Assembly: GCA_003542015.1 (NCBI GenBank)
Contig: DPLL01000545.1
Location: forward strand, 1,411-7,834
Direction: 5' to 3'
Length of the DNA: 6,424 bases
From: Microcoleaceae cyanobacterium UBA9251
GTDB taxonomy: Bacteria > Cyanobacteriota > Cyanobacteriia > Cyanobacteriales > Microcoleaceae
In this document: piece after piece, positions 1-5,450 of the stretch
How the letters are laid out: the number at the start of each line of letters is the position of its first letter
How positions within the stretch are numbered: position 1 is the first letter of the stretch
The notes under the pieces: model-generated
Seen by the model: only the letters and a program-made list of their open reading frames with translations
What the model was told of the DNA's origin: nothing
Database searches by the model: none
Translations under genes and position numbers: made by a program

Positions 1-97
1 TTACGCAGCTATTGTGTCTGTCATTCTGAGTGAAACGAAGAATCTCGCGAGATTCTTCGCTGCGCTCAGAATGACATATAGGCTTTGCGTAAGTCCT
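1..97. repeat. MITE-like palindromic element, copy 1 (first bases outside window)
   Basis: The right terminus reads TTTGCGTAAGTCCT (84-97), the inverse of AGGACTTACGCA. The window opens with TTACGCAG, so the left terminus probably begins about five bases before position 1 and the whole element is about 102 bp. Inside, GTCATTCTGAG (20-30) pairs with CTCAGAATGAC (65-75), and positions 36-59 form a perfect palindrome centred on CTCGCGAG. Together they make one long cruciform or hairpin. No protein is encoded. Terminal inverted repeats plus an internal palindrome fit a non-autonomous miniature element mobilised by a transposase encoded elsewhere. Its minus-strand sequence supplies the last codons and the stop of the adjoining broken gene. 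Confidence 0.8.
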
Positions 98-473
98 GTT
101 CTAATGAGATCAGACGTTCAATCTGTGTTTTTCTCCTAAAAATTTGTTCCCAAGATAAGAGATTTACTTCCTTAGCGTTGTCTGTGAGTAAAGCATCTTC
201 TTCAGTAATTAACAAGAAACGCCAGCCTGTATTTTCAGAGACTATTTCAGCAATTTCTTTCAACCTGTCTATGAATGTTTGTCTAGCAGAACCGTTGAAT
301 TAGATTATGTAACCTTCGGCTTCGTTCCTTTTTGCAATCAAATTTGAGCGATCGGTCCCTAAATCGAAAGGGATGTCTTCAGGTTCAGGCTCAACAAATA
401 CTGTATAGCCTTCTTGTCGGTATTTTTCAGCAATTTTAGACACTGATGTGTCCTGTATCAATTTAGCAGTCAT
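66..473 (-). pseudogene. Broken PD-(D/E)XK nuclease-like gene (REase_AHJR-like), nonsense-mutated and MITE-truncated
   Basis: The ATG at 473-471 (MTAKLIQDTSVSK) follows an AGAGAG stretch at a reasonable ribosome-binding distance and is preferred over the TTG at 503. The frame runs through EGYTVFVEPEPEDIPFDLG to EGYII, meets TAA at 302-300, and continues in the same frame with FNGSARQTFIDRL, KEIAEIVSENTGWRFLLITE and LLSWEQIFRRKTQIERLISL before ending inside the MITE at 68-66. From memory, cyanobacterial relatives read PDLIA, then IIEVK, then a WRFLLVT-type strand, and carry a C-terminal helical region. Here the stop falls where the catalytic Glu of E-x-K is expected, the Lys position is Asn, and the Asp before LIA is also Asn. 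The C-terminal region is missing. The native remnant is 98-473; the last nine or so residues come from the MITE. The pseudogene state is clear; the family name rests on recognition without a search. Confidence 0.68.
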
Positions 474-504
474 AAATAACTCTCTATTTGTCACTGTTAA
501 CAAT

Positions 505-595
505 AGGACTTACGCAGTCTGGACGCTGTTCCAAAGGTTTGAGATTCTTCGCAACGCTCAGAATGACAGAATTAGGTTATTAGTACATAAGTCCT
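505..595. repeat. MITE-like element, copy 2 (decayed)
   Basis: The left end AGGACTTACGCA (505-516) is inverted at the right end as TACATAAGTCCT (584-595), with 10 of 12 positions matching the expected complement. Positions 541-568 match 49-76 of copy 1 at 26 of 28 bases, so the two are related. The left half of the internal palindrome is replaced by unrelated sequence, so this copy cannot fold into the long hairpin of copy 1. It lies 31 bp upstream of the start codon of the minus-strand pseudogene, in its promoter region. A target-site duplication is not convincing. Confidence 0.75.
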
Positions 596-749
596 GAACA
601 AATCAACTTTTTTTGTCGATCGCACTGATTTCCGATCGCCCCCACGCCCTCACCGATCTCGCACTTCGCGATCGCACCAGTTGTCATCCCCACCAGCCAC
701 CAGCCAACAGTCGATCGGCTGCTTCTCACTGATGACTTCCTTCAAGACC
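596..749. other. Non-coding spacer, GATCGC-rich
   Basis: I see no gene here on either strand. The stretch holds several GATCGC words and one full HIP1 octamer (668-675), plus a CCACCAGCCACCAGCCAACAG-like low-complexity run (about 690-711). Because the IS607 element begins just after it and the M16 peptidase gene begins just past the element, this spacer may be the original upstream region of that gene. That is inference. Confidence 0.5.
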
Positions 750-765
750 CTTTAAGATAAGAGCA

Positions 766-798
766 AAACTTAAGTGCCAAATAGTTTGCTAAACTTAT
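766..798. promoter_or_regulatory. Left subterminal repeats, candidate TnpA binding sites
   Basis: AAACTTA occurs at 766-772 and within TAAACTTAT at 790-798, about 25 bp apart. A partly matching inverse (TAGTTTGC, 782-789) lies between them. The same word occurs inverted three times at the right end of the element. IS607 transposases are known to bind short subterminal repeats through their MerR-like domain, so these are candidate sites. Their position just upstream of tnpA could also allow autoregulation, which is inference. Confidence 0.5.
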
Positions 799-814
799 CC
801 ACAGTTAACTACTC

Positions 815-820
815 AGGGGA
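815..820 (+). promoter_or_regulatory. Ribosome binding site of tnpA
   Basis: AGGGGA lies six bases before the ATG at 827. It is the clearest Shine-Dalgarno match among the genes of this window and supports the 827 start, which also gives a complete MerR-type N-terminus (MWKVAEFAKLVGVS). Confidence 0.6.
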
Positions 821-826
821 AGTTTT

Positions 827-1480
827 ATGTGGAAAGTGGCAGAGTTCGCAAAATTAGTGGGAGTTTCAGGTTCTACGCTACGGCGCTGGGAGAGCGAAGG
901 TAAGCTAATCCCTGACAGAACACTGGGAAACCAGCGACTTTATTCAGAAAGCCACCTCAATACAGCCCGCCACCTGAAAACCGGGAAAACGCCACCCAGT
1001 AGGGTGATCGTATATTGTCGGGTTTCCTCTACTGGGCAAAAACAAGACTTGCTTCGTCAAGTGCAAACTATGGAACAGTTCTGCTTGGCACAAGGCGTCG
1101 CCATAACAGATTCAGTTCAAGAGGTCGGGGGCGGACTCAACTTCAAACGTCCCAAATTCTTACAAATTGTACAATGGGCGATGCTTGGGGAAGTTAGGGT
1201 GCTGTACGTCGCCCACAAAGATCGGCTGTGCCGATTTGGTTTTGAATTGGTCGAGCAAATCTTGCAGTGGAATGGCGGCACGGTTATCGTCGCCAACGCG
1301 GAAAGCCTTTCTCCGTATGAAGAGCTGACACAAGACTTGCTTTCGATAATTCACTGTTTTTCTTCCCGACTCTACGGACTGCGGAAATACAAAGCAAAAG
1401 TTAAGAATATTGTAGACGGTGTAGATCCTTGTGCGGATTCCGCTATACTTAGTCAAGCAACAAATTCTAGTAAAGTTTAA
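827..1480 (+). CDS. tnpA: IS607-family transposase TnpA (MerR-HTH serine recombinase)
   Basis: This 217-residue protein catalyses cutting and rejoining of the transposon ends by a serine-recombinase mechanism. Residues 1-50 form a MerR-type winged helix (VAEFAKLVGVSGSTLRRWE, then GNQRLY) that binds the element ends. Residues about 58-195 are the recombinase domain: YCRVSS places the nucleophile at Ser67 with Arg65, QKQDLLRQ follows, and KDRLCR gives Arg133 and Arg136, which match the conserved active-site arginines. EVGGGLNFKRP and the C-terminal TQDLLSIIHCFSSRLYGLR are typical of IS607 TnpA. Length is normal for the family. It is followed after two bases by tnpB, suggesting co-transcription and perhaps translational coupling. 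All key residues are present, so it is probably functional. The last 20 or so residues look unconserved. Confidence 0.93.
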   Translation: MWKVAEFAKLVGVSGSTLRRWESEGKLIPDRTLGNQRLYSESHLNTARHLKTGKTPPSRVIVYCRVSSTGQKQDLLRQVQTMEQFCLAQGVAITDSVQEVGGGLNFKRPKFLQIVQWAMLGEVRVLYVAHKDRLCRFGFELVEQILQWNGGTVIVANAESLSPYEELTQDLLSIIHCFSSRLYGLRKYKAKVKNIVDGVDPCADSAILSQATNSSKV

Positions 1481-1482
1481 CT

Positions 1483-2577
1483 ATGTTTGCTGTCAAACGA
1501 GCGCTAAAACTAAATAAAACAGAAGCGACCGTGATGGCAAAACACGCAGGGTTCCGGCGCGTAGTATTTAACTTTGGGCTGAGCTTGCGGACTCAAATGT
1601 ATAGCGAAGGGAAATTTACCGACTCGAAGGTGATAGGCGAAGTCAAGAAAGTTCTCACCAACTACGTCAAGAAAAAGCCTGAATTTGCTTGGATGAACCA
1701 GTTATCTAGTCGAGTTTACCAAAATGCGTTAATCGCTCTAAAAGATGCTTTCAATCGGTATCGCTCTGGGAAAGCAGGTCATCCAAGATTAGCCCGCCAC
1801 AGAGACAGTCAATCCTTTACAGTCGATTCGTCTAACGGCAAAGTTTTGTTGGTCGCTGGTAGCACCATTAAAATCCCTAGGCTGGAAACTTTTCGGCTTT
1901 TTGAACCATTAGAATGTGGTTTTATTTCTCAAACTTTTACGGTTTCAAAAGAAGGAAGTCGTTGGTTTGTCTCGTTCTGTGTTGATGCCGAACGTCTACC
2001 TGTTCAGCAGTCTGGAGGTTCTGTAGGCATAGATATCGGTATCAAGTCTTTTGCTACGCTGTCAACCCAGCAGACCTTTGATGCACCAAAGCCGTTGAAA
2101 GCCAGTGCGAAAACCAAGCTTGCTACCTTGCAGCGTAAAGCATCGAAACAGGTAAAAGGTTCTCAAAACCAGCGCAAGACCTACGACAAGATTAGGCTGC
2201 TCCATGCTCGGATAGCTCGTATTCGCTTAGATTTTCTCCACAAGTTGACCACTTATTTAGCCAAGACATTCAAGTTAATTAAGATCGAAAACTTGAATGT
2301 TCAAGGAATGATGGCGAATCACAAATTAGCTGGAGCAATATCCGCTCTCGGATTTGACGAATTCCCACGTCAACTCGACTACAAGTCAAAAATGTATGGA
2401 GCTAATTTAGTATTGGTAGACCAGTGGTTTCCTAGCACTAAGACTTGTTCCAATTGTGGTACAAAAAAAGAGCTGCCACTCAGCGTTCGGACTTTTGATT
2501 GTCCGGCTTGTGGCAGATCTTTGGAGCGTGATTTTAACGCAAGTTTAAATATTTTAAACTGGGAACCCTCGGCTTGA
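1483..2577 (+). CDS. tnpB: TnpB RNA-guided DNA endonuclease (IS607-associated, OrfB)
   Basis: This 364-residue TnpB is of the family ancestral to Cas12 nucleases. Characterised members use an RNA from the transposon right end to cut DNA matching the empty donor site, which helps retain the element; they are not needed for transposition itself. The N-terminal half (1-175) is the basic helix-rich and wedge region. The split RuvC domain is complete: Asp184 in GIDIG, Glu269 in KIENLNV, and Asp350 in RDFNASLNI. A zinc ribbon is formed by Cys322, Cys325, Cys340 and Cys343 (CSNCG, CPACG). There are no internal stops or frameshifts. The ATG lies two bases after the tnpA stop and lacks a good Shine-Dalgarno, so it may rely on coupling with tnpA. 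Length is slightly below the usual 370-400 residues. The catalytic set suggests an active nuclease. Confidence 0.93.
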   Translation: MFAVKRALKLNKTEATVMAKHAGFRRVVFNFGLSLRTQMYSEGKFTDSKVIGEVKKVLTNYVKKKPEFAWMNQLSSRVYQNALIALKDAFNRYRSGKAGHPRLARHRDSQSFTVDSSNGKVLLVAGSTIKIPRLETFRLFEPLECGFISQTFTVSKEGSRWFVSFCVDAERLPVQQSGGSVGIDIGIKSFATLSTQQTFDAPKPLKASAKTKLATLQRKASKQVKGSQNQRKTYDKIRLLHARIARIRLDFLHKLTTYLAKTFKLIKIENLNVQGMMANHKLAGAISALGFDEFPRQLDYKSKMYGANLVLVDQWFPSTKTCSNCGTKKELPLSVRTFDCPACGRSLERDFNASLNILNWEPSA

Positions 2578-2680
2578 GGGGGATAGCCTACTTATCTTGG
2601 GATTAGCCGTCTACCCAACAGCGTAGGAAGTGAACTCGAATTGTGTCTAAAAATAAGTTTAGATAAGTTTAGGTAAGTTT
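2542..2680 (+). ncRNA. Candidate omega-RNA (reRNA) scaffold of TnpB
   Basis: TnpB guide RNAs are known to derive from the 3' end of tnpB and the transposon right end, with the guide just beyond the element. Three hairpins follow in a row here. The first is AGTTTAAA (2542-2549) with TTTAAACT (2553-2560), inside the tnpB reading frame. The second is CCCTC-GGCTT-GAGGG (2566-2580), which spans the tnpB stop. The third is a two-step stem, CCTAC (2587-2591) with GTAGG (2623-2627), enclosing TTGGG (2597-2601) with CCCAA (2614-2618). The GGCT in the second loop can also pair with AGCC at 2585-2588 or 2605-2608, a possible pseudoknot. The 5' and 3' ends are not fixed by the sequence. If the element ends near 2680-2686, the guide would be the first bases upstream of the M16 gene. 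Confidence 0.5.
2651..2680 (+). repeat. Right-end tandem repeat, 3 x 10 bp
   Basis: Three consecutive decamers read AAATAAGTTT, AGATAAGTTT and AGGTAAGTTT, a spacing of about one helical turn. The core TAAGTTT is the reverse complement of the AAACTTA words at the left end, so the two ends carry the same motif in inverted orientation. These are candidate TnpA binding sites at the right end. Their overlap with the likely omega-RNA region is noteworthy. Confidence 0.65.
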
Positions 2681-2716
2681 CATAAAGCAGAAGAAGAAGA
2701 TTAACCCAAAAGCCAA

Positions 2717-4045
2717 ATGACATCAACCCACCTCAAAACATCCTCCCGATCGCCCTTAAACGCCCCAACAGTCCGCCATTTCCCCAACGGGCTGACAGTT
2801 ATAGCCGAACACTTACCAGTCGATGCCGTTAACCTCAGCGTGTGGCTCAACTTGGGTTCCGCCGTCGAACCAGACGAAATCAACGGTATGGCTCACTTTT
2901 TAGAACACATGATTTTTAAAGGAACTCCCAGCATCGAGAGCGGCGAATTTGAGCGAGCGATCGAACAGCGCGGCGCAGTCACCAATGCCGCCACCAGCCA
3001 AGATTACACTAACTACTACATCACGACAGCCCCCAAAGACTTTGCTCAGCTAGCTCCCCTACAAGTCGATGTCTTGCTCAATGCGAGCATTCCCGACGAC
3101 GCCTTCGAGCGAGAACGCCTGGTAGTATTAGAAGAAATTAGACGATCGGAAGATAATCCCCGCCGCCGCACCCATCGGCGATCGATGGAACTAGCCTTTG
3201 AAGTCCTACCCTATCGCAGACCGGTACTCGGCCCCACCTCAGTCATCGAACAGTTGACAGCCCAACAAATGCGGGATTTCCACAGCAGCAGATATCATCC
3301 CGCTTCCATGACAGCCGTAGCTGTAGGCAATTTACCAGTCGATGAATTAATTGCAATTGTCGCCGACAGTTTTGCAGCAAAAAGCACAGCCCCAAATGGC
3401 AAAAAAGAAGTGCCTGCTGTCAGCAACATTCAACCAGAATCCCAAATCCCGAACTACTCCCCAGAATTGCCGTTTACAGAAACAATCCGCCGCGAATTTG
3501 TAGACGCCAGCCTCCAACAAGCCAGACTAATCGTGATGTGGCGAGTGCCCGGTTTTATTGACATTTCCGAAACCTATGCCCTTGACGTTTTGGCGACAAT
3601 ATTGAGCCACGGGCGCACTACTCGCTTGGTTAAAGACTTGCGGGAGGATCGGGGCCTAGTTTCGTCAATTTCCGCCAACAACATGACTCAGCAACTCGGT
3701 GGCGTCTTCTCGATTTCGGCTCAATTGGCGACGGAAAACTTGGCTGAAGTCGAAGCAGCGATGATTAAACACATCCGCAGCCTTCAAACCGAACTAGCGA
3801 CTGATGCTGAAATTTCGCGCATCCGCACCCAAGTAGCAAATCGGTTTATCTTCGGTAACGAGACTCCGAGCGATCGCGCAAGTTTATACGGCTACTATCA
3901 GTCAATGGTAGGAGATATCGCACCCGCCCTCAACTATGCAGCTTGCATCCAAGCCCTCAGTGCAGAGGATCTCCGGGATGCGGCTGTCAAATATCTGTCT
4001 CCCGATGCGATGGGTGTCGTGGTAATTCGCCCCACCGCTGCGTAA
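2717..4045 (+). CDS. M16-family zinc metallopeptidase (processing-peptidase-like)
   Basis: This 442-residue protein belongs to the M16 (pitrilysin/insulinase/mitochondrial processing peptidase) family, which cleaves peptides inside a closed clam-shell chamber. The inverted zinc motif HFLEH lies at residues 60-64, with the third ligand at Glu140 in VVLEEIRRSEDNP, the expected distance of about 76 residues. A second M16 domain follows from about residue 255. Its SDRASLYGYY segment (Arg387, Tyr391) may be the Arg/Tyr pair used in substrate binding. Length matches the short bacterial M16B type, which usually works as a dimer. No signal peptide is evident, so it is probably cytoplasmic. The ATG at 2717 has no clear Shine-Dalgarno; the purine run AGAAGAAGAAGA lies too far upstream. 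The IS607 element ends about 30 bp before this start and may have replaced its promoter. The physiological substrate cannot be told. Confidence 0.93.
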   Translation: MTSTHLKTSSRSPLNAPTVRHFPNGLTVIAEHLPVDAVNLSVWLNLGSAVEPDEINGMAHFLEHMIFKGTPSIESGEFERAIEQRGAVTNAATSQDYTNYYITTAPKDFAQLAPLQVDVLLNASIPDDAFERERLVVLEEIRRSEDNPRRRTHRRSMELAFEVLPYRRPVLGPTSVIEQLTAQQMRDFHSSRYHPASMTAVAVGNLPVDELIAIVADSFAAKSTAPNGKKEVPAVSNIQPESQIPNYSPELPFTETIRREFVDASLQQARLIVMWRVPGFIDISETYALDVLATILSHGRTTRLVKDLREDRGLVSSISANNMTQQLGGVFSISAQLATENLAEVEAAMIKHIRSLQTELATDAEISRIRTQVANRFIFGNETPSDRASLYGYYQSMVGDIAPALNYAACIQALSAEDLRDAAVKYLSPDAMGVVVIRPTAA

Positions 4046-4090
4046 ACCAAAGTCGGACTCGCCTGCTGAAATCTCGATCGACCGGTGCGT

Positions 4091-4129
4091 TGAAAGTTTT
4101 GTATCGAATCAATAATACAAAGCCTTTCA
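4091..4129. other. Imperfect hairpin downstream of the M16 gene
   Basis: TGAAAG...TTGTAT (4091-4104) pairs with ATACAA...CTTTCA (4115-4129) around a 10-base loop, with a small unequal internal bulge. It begins 45 bases after the M16 stop codon. It may help end transcription, but it is AT-rich and has no T-run after it, so a classical intrinsic terminator is not supported. The rest of 4046-4297 shows no gene. Confidence 0.4.
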
Positions 4130-4243
4130 GGTACGGGCGATCGGCAAAAATACCGTAATTTTCTGAGAGGATAAGCTGGGAATTATTGACAATCGAGTAA
4201 TCTAATCTGGGGCCCACTAGATTGATCCACTGTCGTAATTCCC

Positions 4244-4278
4244 AAATCTAAAATCTAAAATCTAGAATCTAAAATCGA
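4244..4278. repeat. Heptanucleotide tandem array, 5 x AAATCTA
   Basis: Five adjacent 7-bp units read AAATCTA three times, then GAATCTA and AAATCGA. Short heptamer arrays of this kind are the STRR class known from filamentous cyanobacteria. The array ends 19 bp before the start codon of the next gene, so it lies in that gene's leader or promoter region. No function can be read from the sequence. Confidence 0.85.
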
Positions 4279-4297
4279 TTGACATGGGTAGGCGGTT

Positions 4298-5326
4298 ATG
4301 AAATTACAAAACTTGATCAACTCGAAAATTAGGTATGATGCCAAGGCGATCGCGGCTGACGACAACCTCAGCCGCCAAATTCAAAGCCGCCTCATTGACT
4401 TCGGTTTACTGAAACCTCCCGTAGACGGCCTATTTGGCCCCCTCTCTACAGCCGCTCTCCACAGATTTCAAACCCTAATCAAGTGTGGCGAACCGGGTTT
4501 TTTGGGAACAATAACAGCCGAAAAACTGATCGAAACCAAGCCAGCGGACATTCCCACACATCCTCTGATACTGAAGATAGTCAAAGACACGGTTTTTAAA
4601 ACAAAACCCCTCGCCTCTTCTCAACTTGCGGACTCGGAAAAACAAGCAGTACCAGCAGGAAAAGAGTTTGAGCTAATTGCTTTTGCTCCGATTCGCGGCC
4701 ACGTAAGAGTTGCTCTCCGCAACGAATCTTTCAACGGTTCAGGAATTTGGTATATTTTCGGAGCACAGGCTCAAATTACTCAAGACGGCGCTCTACTTTA
4801 CCCCAAACCGAATCCGCCAACTGTCAGACTTGGGGTTCCTTATAGATCCAAAATCGATAACTTGTATAACCCGACGGGTGCTTGTAATGTAACTTCTTTA
4901 GCAATGTGTCTGGACTTCCTGAGAATTCCCAGGCGCAAAAAAAACGGACAATTTGAGGACGAACTCTACGAATATGCGATCGCCAAAAGTTACAGTCGCT
5001 GGAATCCCTACGATTTAGCAAAGATTGTGCAAGATTACGGTGCCCAAGATTTCTTTACAGAGAATGCAACTATTGATGAAATTCAAGATTGGCTAGCCAG
5101 CGGAAATCCGGCTGTTATACATGGATACTTCACGTCTTTCGGGCACATTGTTGTCGTGGTAGGTTATGACAGCGAAGGATTCTTCATTCATGATCCCTAT
5201 GGAGAGTGGTTTGAGATCGGCTACGATACTGAGGCCAGCGGTGCTTATTTGCACTATAATTATCGCTTAATCCGTCGCATCTGTATGCCGGACGGCAAAT
5301 TTTGGGTGCATTTTATCTCGAAGTAA
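4298..5326 (+). CDS. Peptidoglycan-binding, SH3-like and C39-like cysteine peptidase protein
   Basis: This 342-residue protein has three apparent modules. Residues about 24-80 resemble a PG_binding_1 domain (IQSRLIDFGLL, VDGLFGPLSTAALHRFQ). Residues about 92-162 (TVFKTKPLASSQL, AVPAGKEFEL, GIWYIFGAQAQI) resemble an SH3-like module seen in cyanobacterial cell-wall proteins. Residues about 178-342 resemble a Peptidase_C39_2 domain with a likely triad: Cys196 in PTGACNVTS, His283 in SFGHIVVVVGYD and Asp299 in FIHDPYGEW. The family suggests cysteine peptidase or amidase activity on peptides or cell-wall material; the substrate is unknown. No signal peptide or membrane segment is visible, which is odd for a wall-acting enzyme. 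The ATG at 4298 has only a weak AGGCGG-like site upstream. The gene stands alone on its strand and converges on nadC. Confidence 0.85.
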   Translation: MKLQNLINSKIRYDAKAIAADDNLSRQIQSRLIDFGLLKPPVDGLFGPLSTAALHRFQTLIKCGEPGFLGTITAEKLIETKPADIPTHPLILKIVKDTVFKTKPLASSQLADSEKQAVPAGKEFELIAFAPIRGHVRVALRNESFNGSGIWYIFGAQAQITQDGALLYPKPNPPTVRLGVPYRSKIDNLYNPTGACNVTSLAMCLDFLRIPRRKKNGQFEDELYEYAIAKSYSRWNPYDLAKIVQDYGAQDFFTENATIDEIQDWLASGNPAVIHGYFTSFGHIVVVVGYDSEGFFIHDPYGEWFEIGYDTEASGAYLHYNYRLIRRICMPDGKFWVHFISK

Positions 5327-5331
5327 TCATG

Positions 5332-5373
5332 GGTTATTTGTTATTAGTTATTGGTTATTTGTTATTGGTTAGT
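5332..5373 (+). repeat. Heptamer array, 6 x (G/T/A)GTTATT
   Basis: Six 7-bp units read GGTTATT, TGTTATT, AGTTATT, GGTTATT, TGTTATT and GGTTAGT. The array starts five bases after the stop of the C39-like gene. It is an STRR-type cyanobacterial repeat and is nearly complementary to the array at 5451-5493. Confidence 0.85.
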
Positions 5374-5391
5374 GGTAATAAATAACCAATA
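5363..5391. terminator. Hairpin at the edge of the left array
   Basis: TATTGGTTA (5363-5371) pairs perfectly with TAACCAATA (5383-5391) around an 11-base loop. It lies 37 bases past the stop of the C39-like gene. There is no T-run after it, so a terminator role is only possible. It competes with the longer pairing between the two arrays. Confidence 0.35.
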
Positions 5392-5414
5392 GTTGACTGT
5401 TGACTCTCAGCAAC

Positions 5415-5441
5415 TCTGGACACGGCACTGCCTTGTCCAGA
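5415..5441. terminator. Strong GC-rich hairpin between convergent genes, candidate bidirectional terminator
   Basis: TCTGGACA (5415-5422) pairs perfectly with TGTCCAGA (5434-5441), and GGC (5424-5426) pairs with GCC (5430-5432) inside it. It sits between the two inverted heptamer arrays, about 90 bases after the C39-like gene and 55 bases after nadC on the other strand. Symmetry allows it to act on either transcript. Lack of a T-run on either side keeps the terminator call tentative; it may instead be a dispersed palindromic repeat. Confidence 0.45.
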
Positions 5442-5450
5442 CTGTGGGTA

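Larger units (their letters stand above)
750..2686 (+). mobile_element. IS607-family insertion sequence, apparently intact (ends approximate)
   Basis: The element carries the two genes typical of IS607: a MerR-HTH/serine recombinase transposase and a TnpB nuclease, two bases apart and on the same strand. Both retain their catalytic motifs. IS607 elements lack true terminal inverted repeats and a clear target duplication, so the boundaries are estimates. They rest on subterminal repeats (AAACTTA at 766-772 and 790-798; the inverse TAAGTTT three times at 2651-2680) and on a CTTTA at 750-754 that recurs inverted as TAAAG at 2683-2687. No HIP1 octamer occurs inside, although six occur in the other 4.5 kb, which fits horizontal origin. 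The insertion lies upstream of the M16 peptidase gene in the same orientation. Confidence 0.8.

Noticed and set aside
20..75. Intrinsic terminator in the long palindrome of copy 1
   Set aside because: There is no T-run after the stem and the palindrome belongs to a repeat with its own terminal inverted repeats, so a MITE explains it better.
85..303. Plus-strand open frame opposite the nuclease remnant
   Set aside because: It overlaps a minus-strand frame with clear protein-like conservation; its own translation shows no recognisable motif and begins inside a MITE end.
505..595. Target-site duplication flanking MITE copy 2
   Set aside because: The flanks (ACAAT before, GAACA after) share short A-rich words only, which is not enough for a defined duplication.
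2641..2666. Promoter for the M16 gene inside the right-end repeats (TTGTGT with AGATAA)
   Set aside because: Both boxes match poorly, and the AT-rich decamers create such matches by chance.
4186..4191. TTGACA as a -35 box for the C39-like gene
   Set aside because: No -10-like hexamer occurs at 16-18 bp downstream; the nearest TA-rich words have spacings of about 11 or 26 bp.
3987..4217. Minus-strand frame covering the end of the M16 gene and the spacer
   Set aside because: Half of it is antisense to the peptidase gene and the rest contains the hairpin; no start signal or motif supports it.
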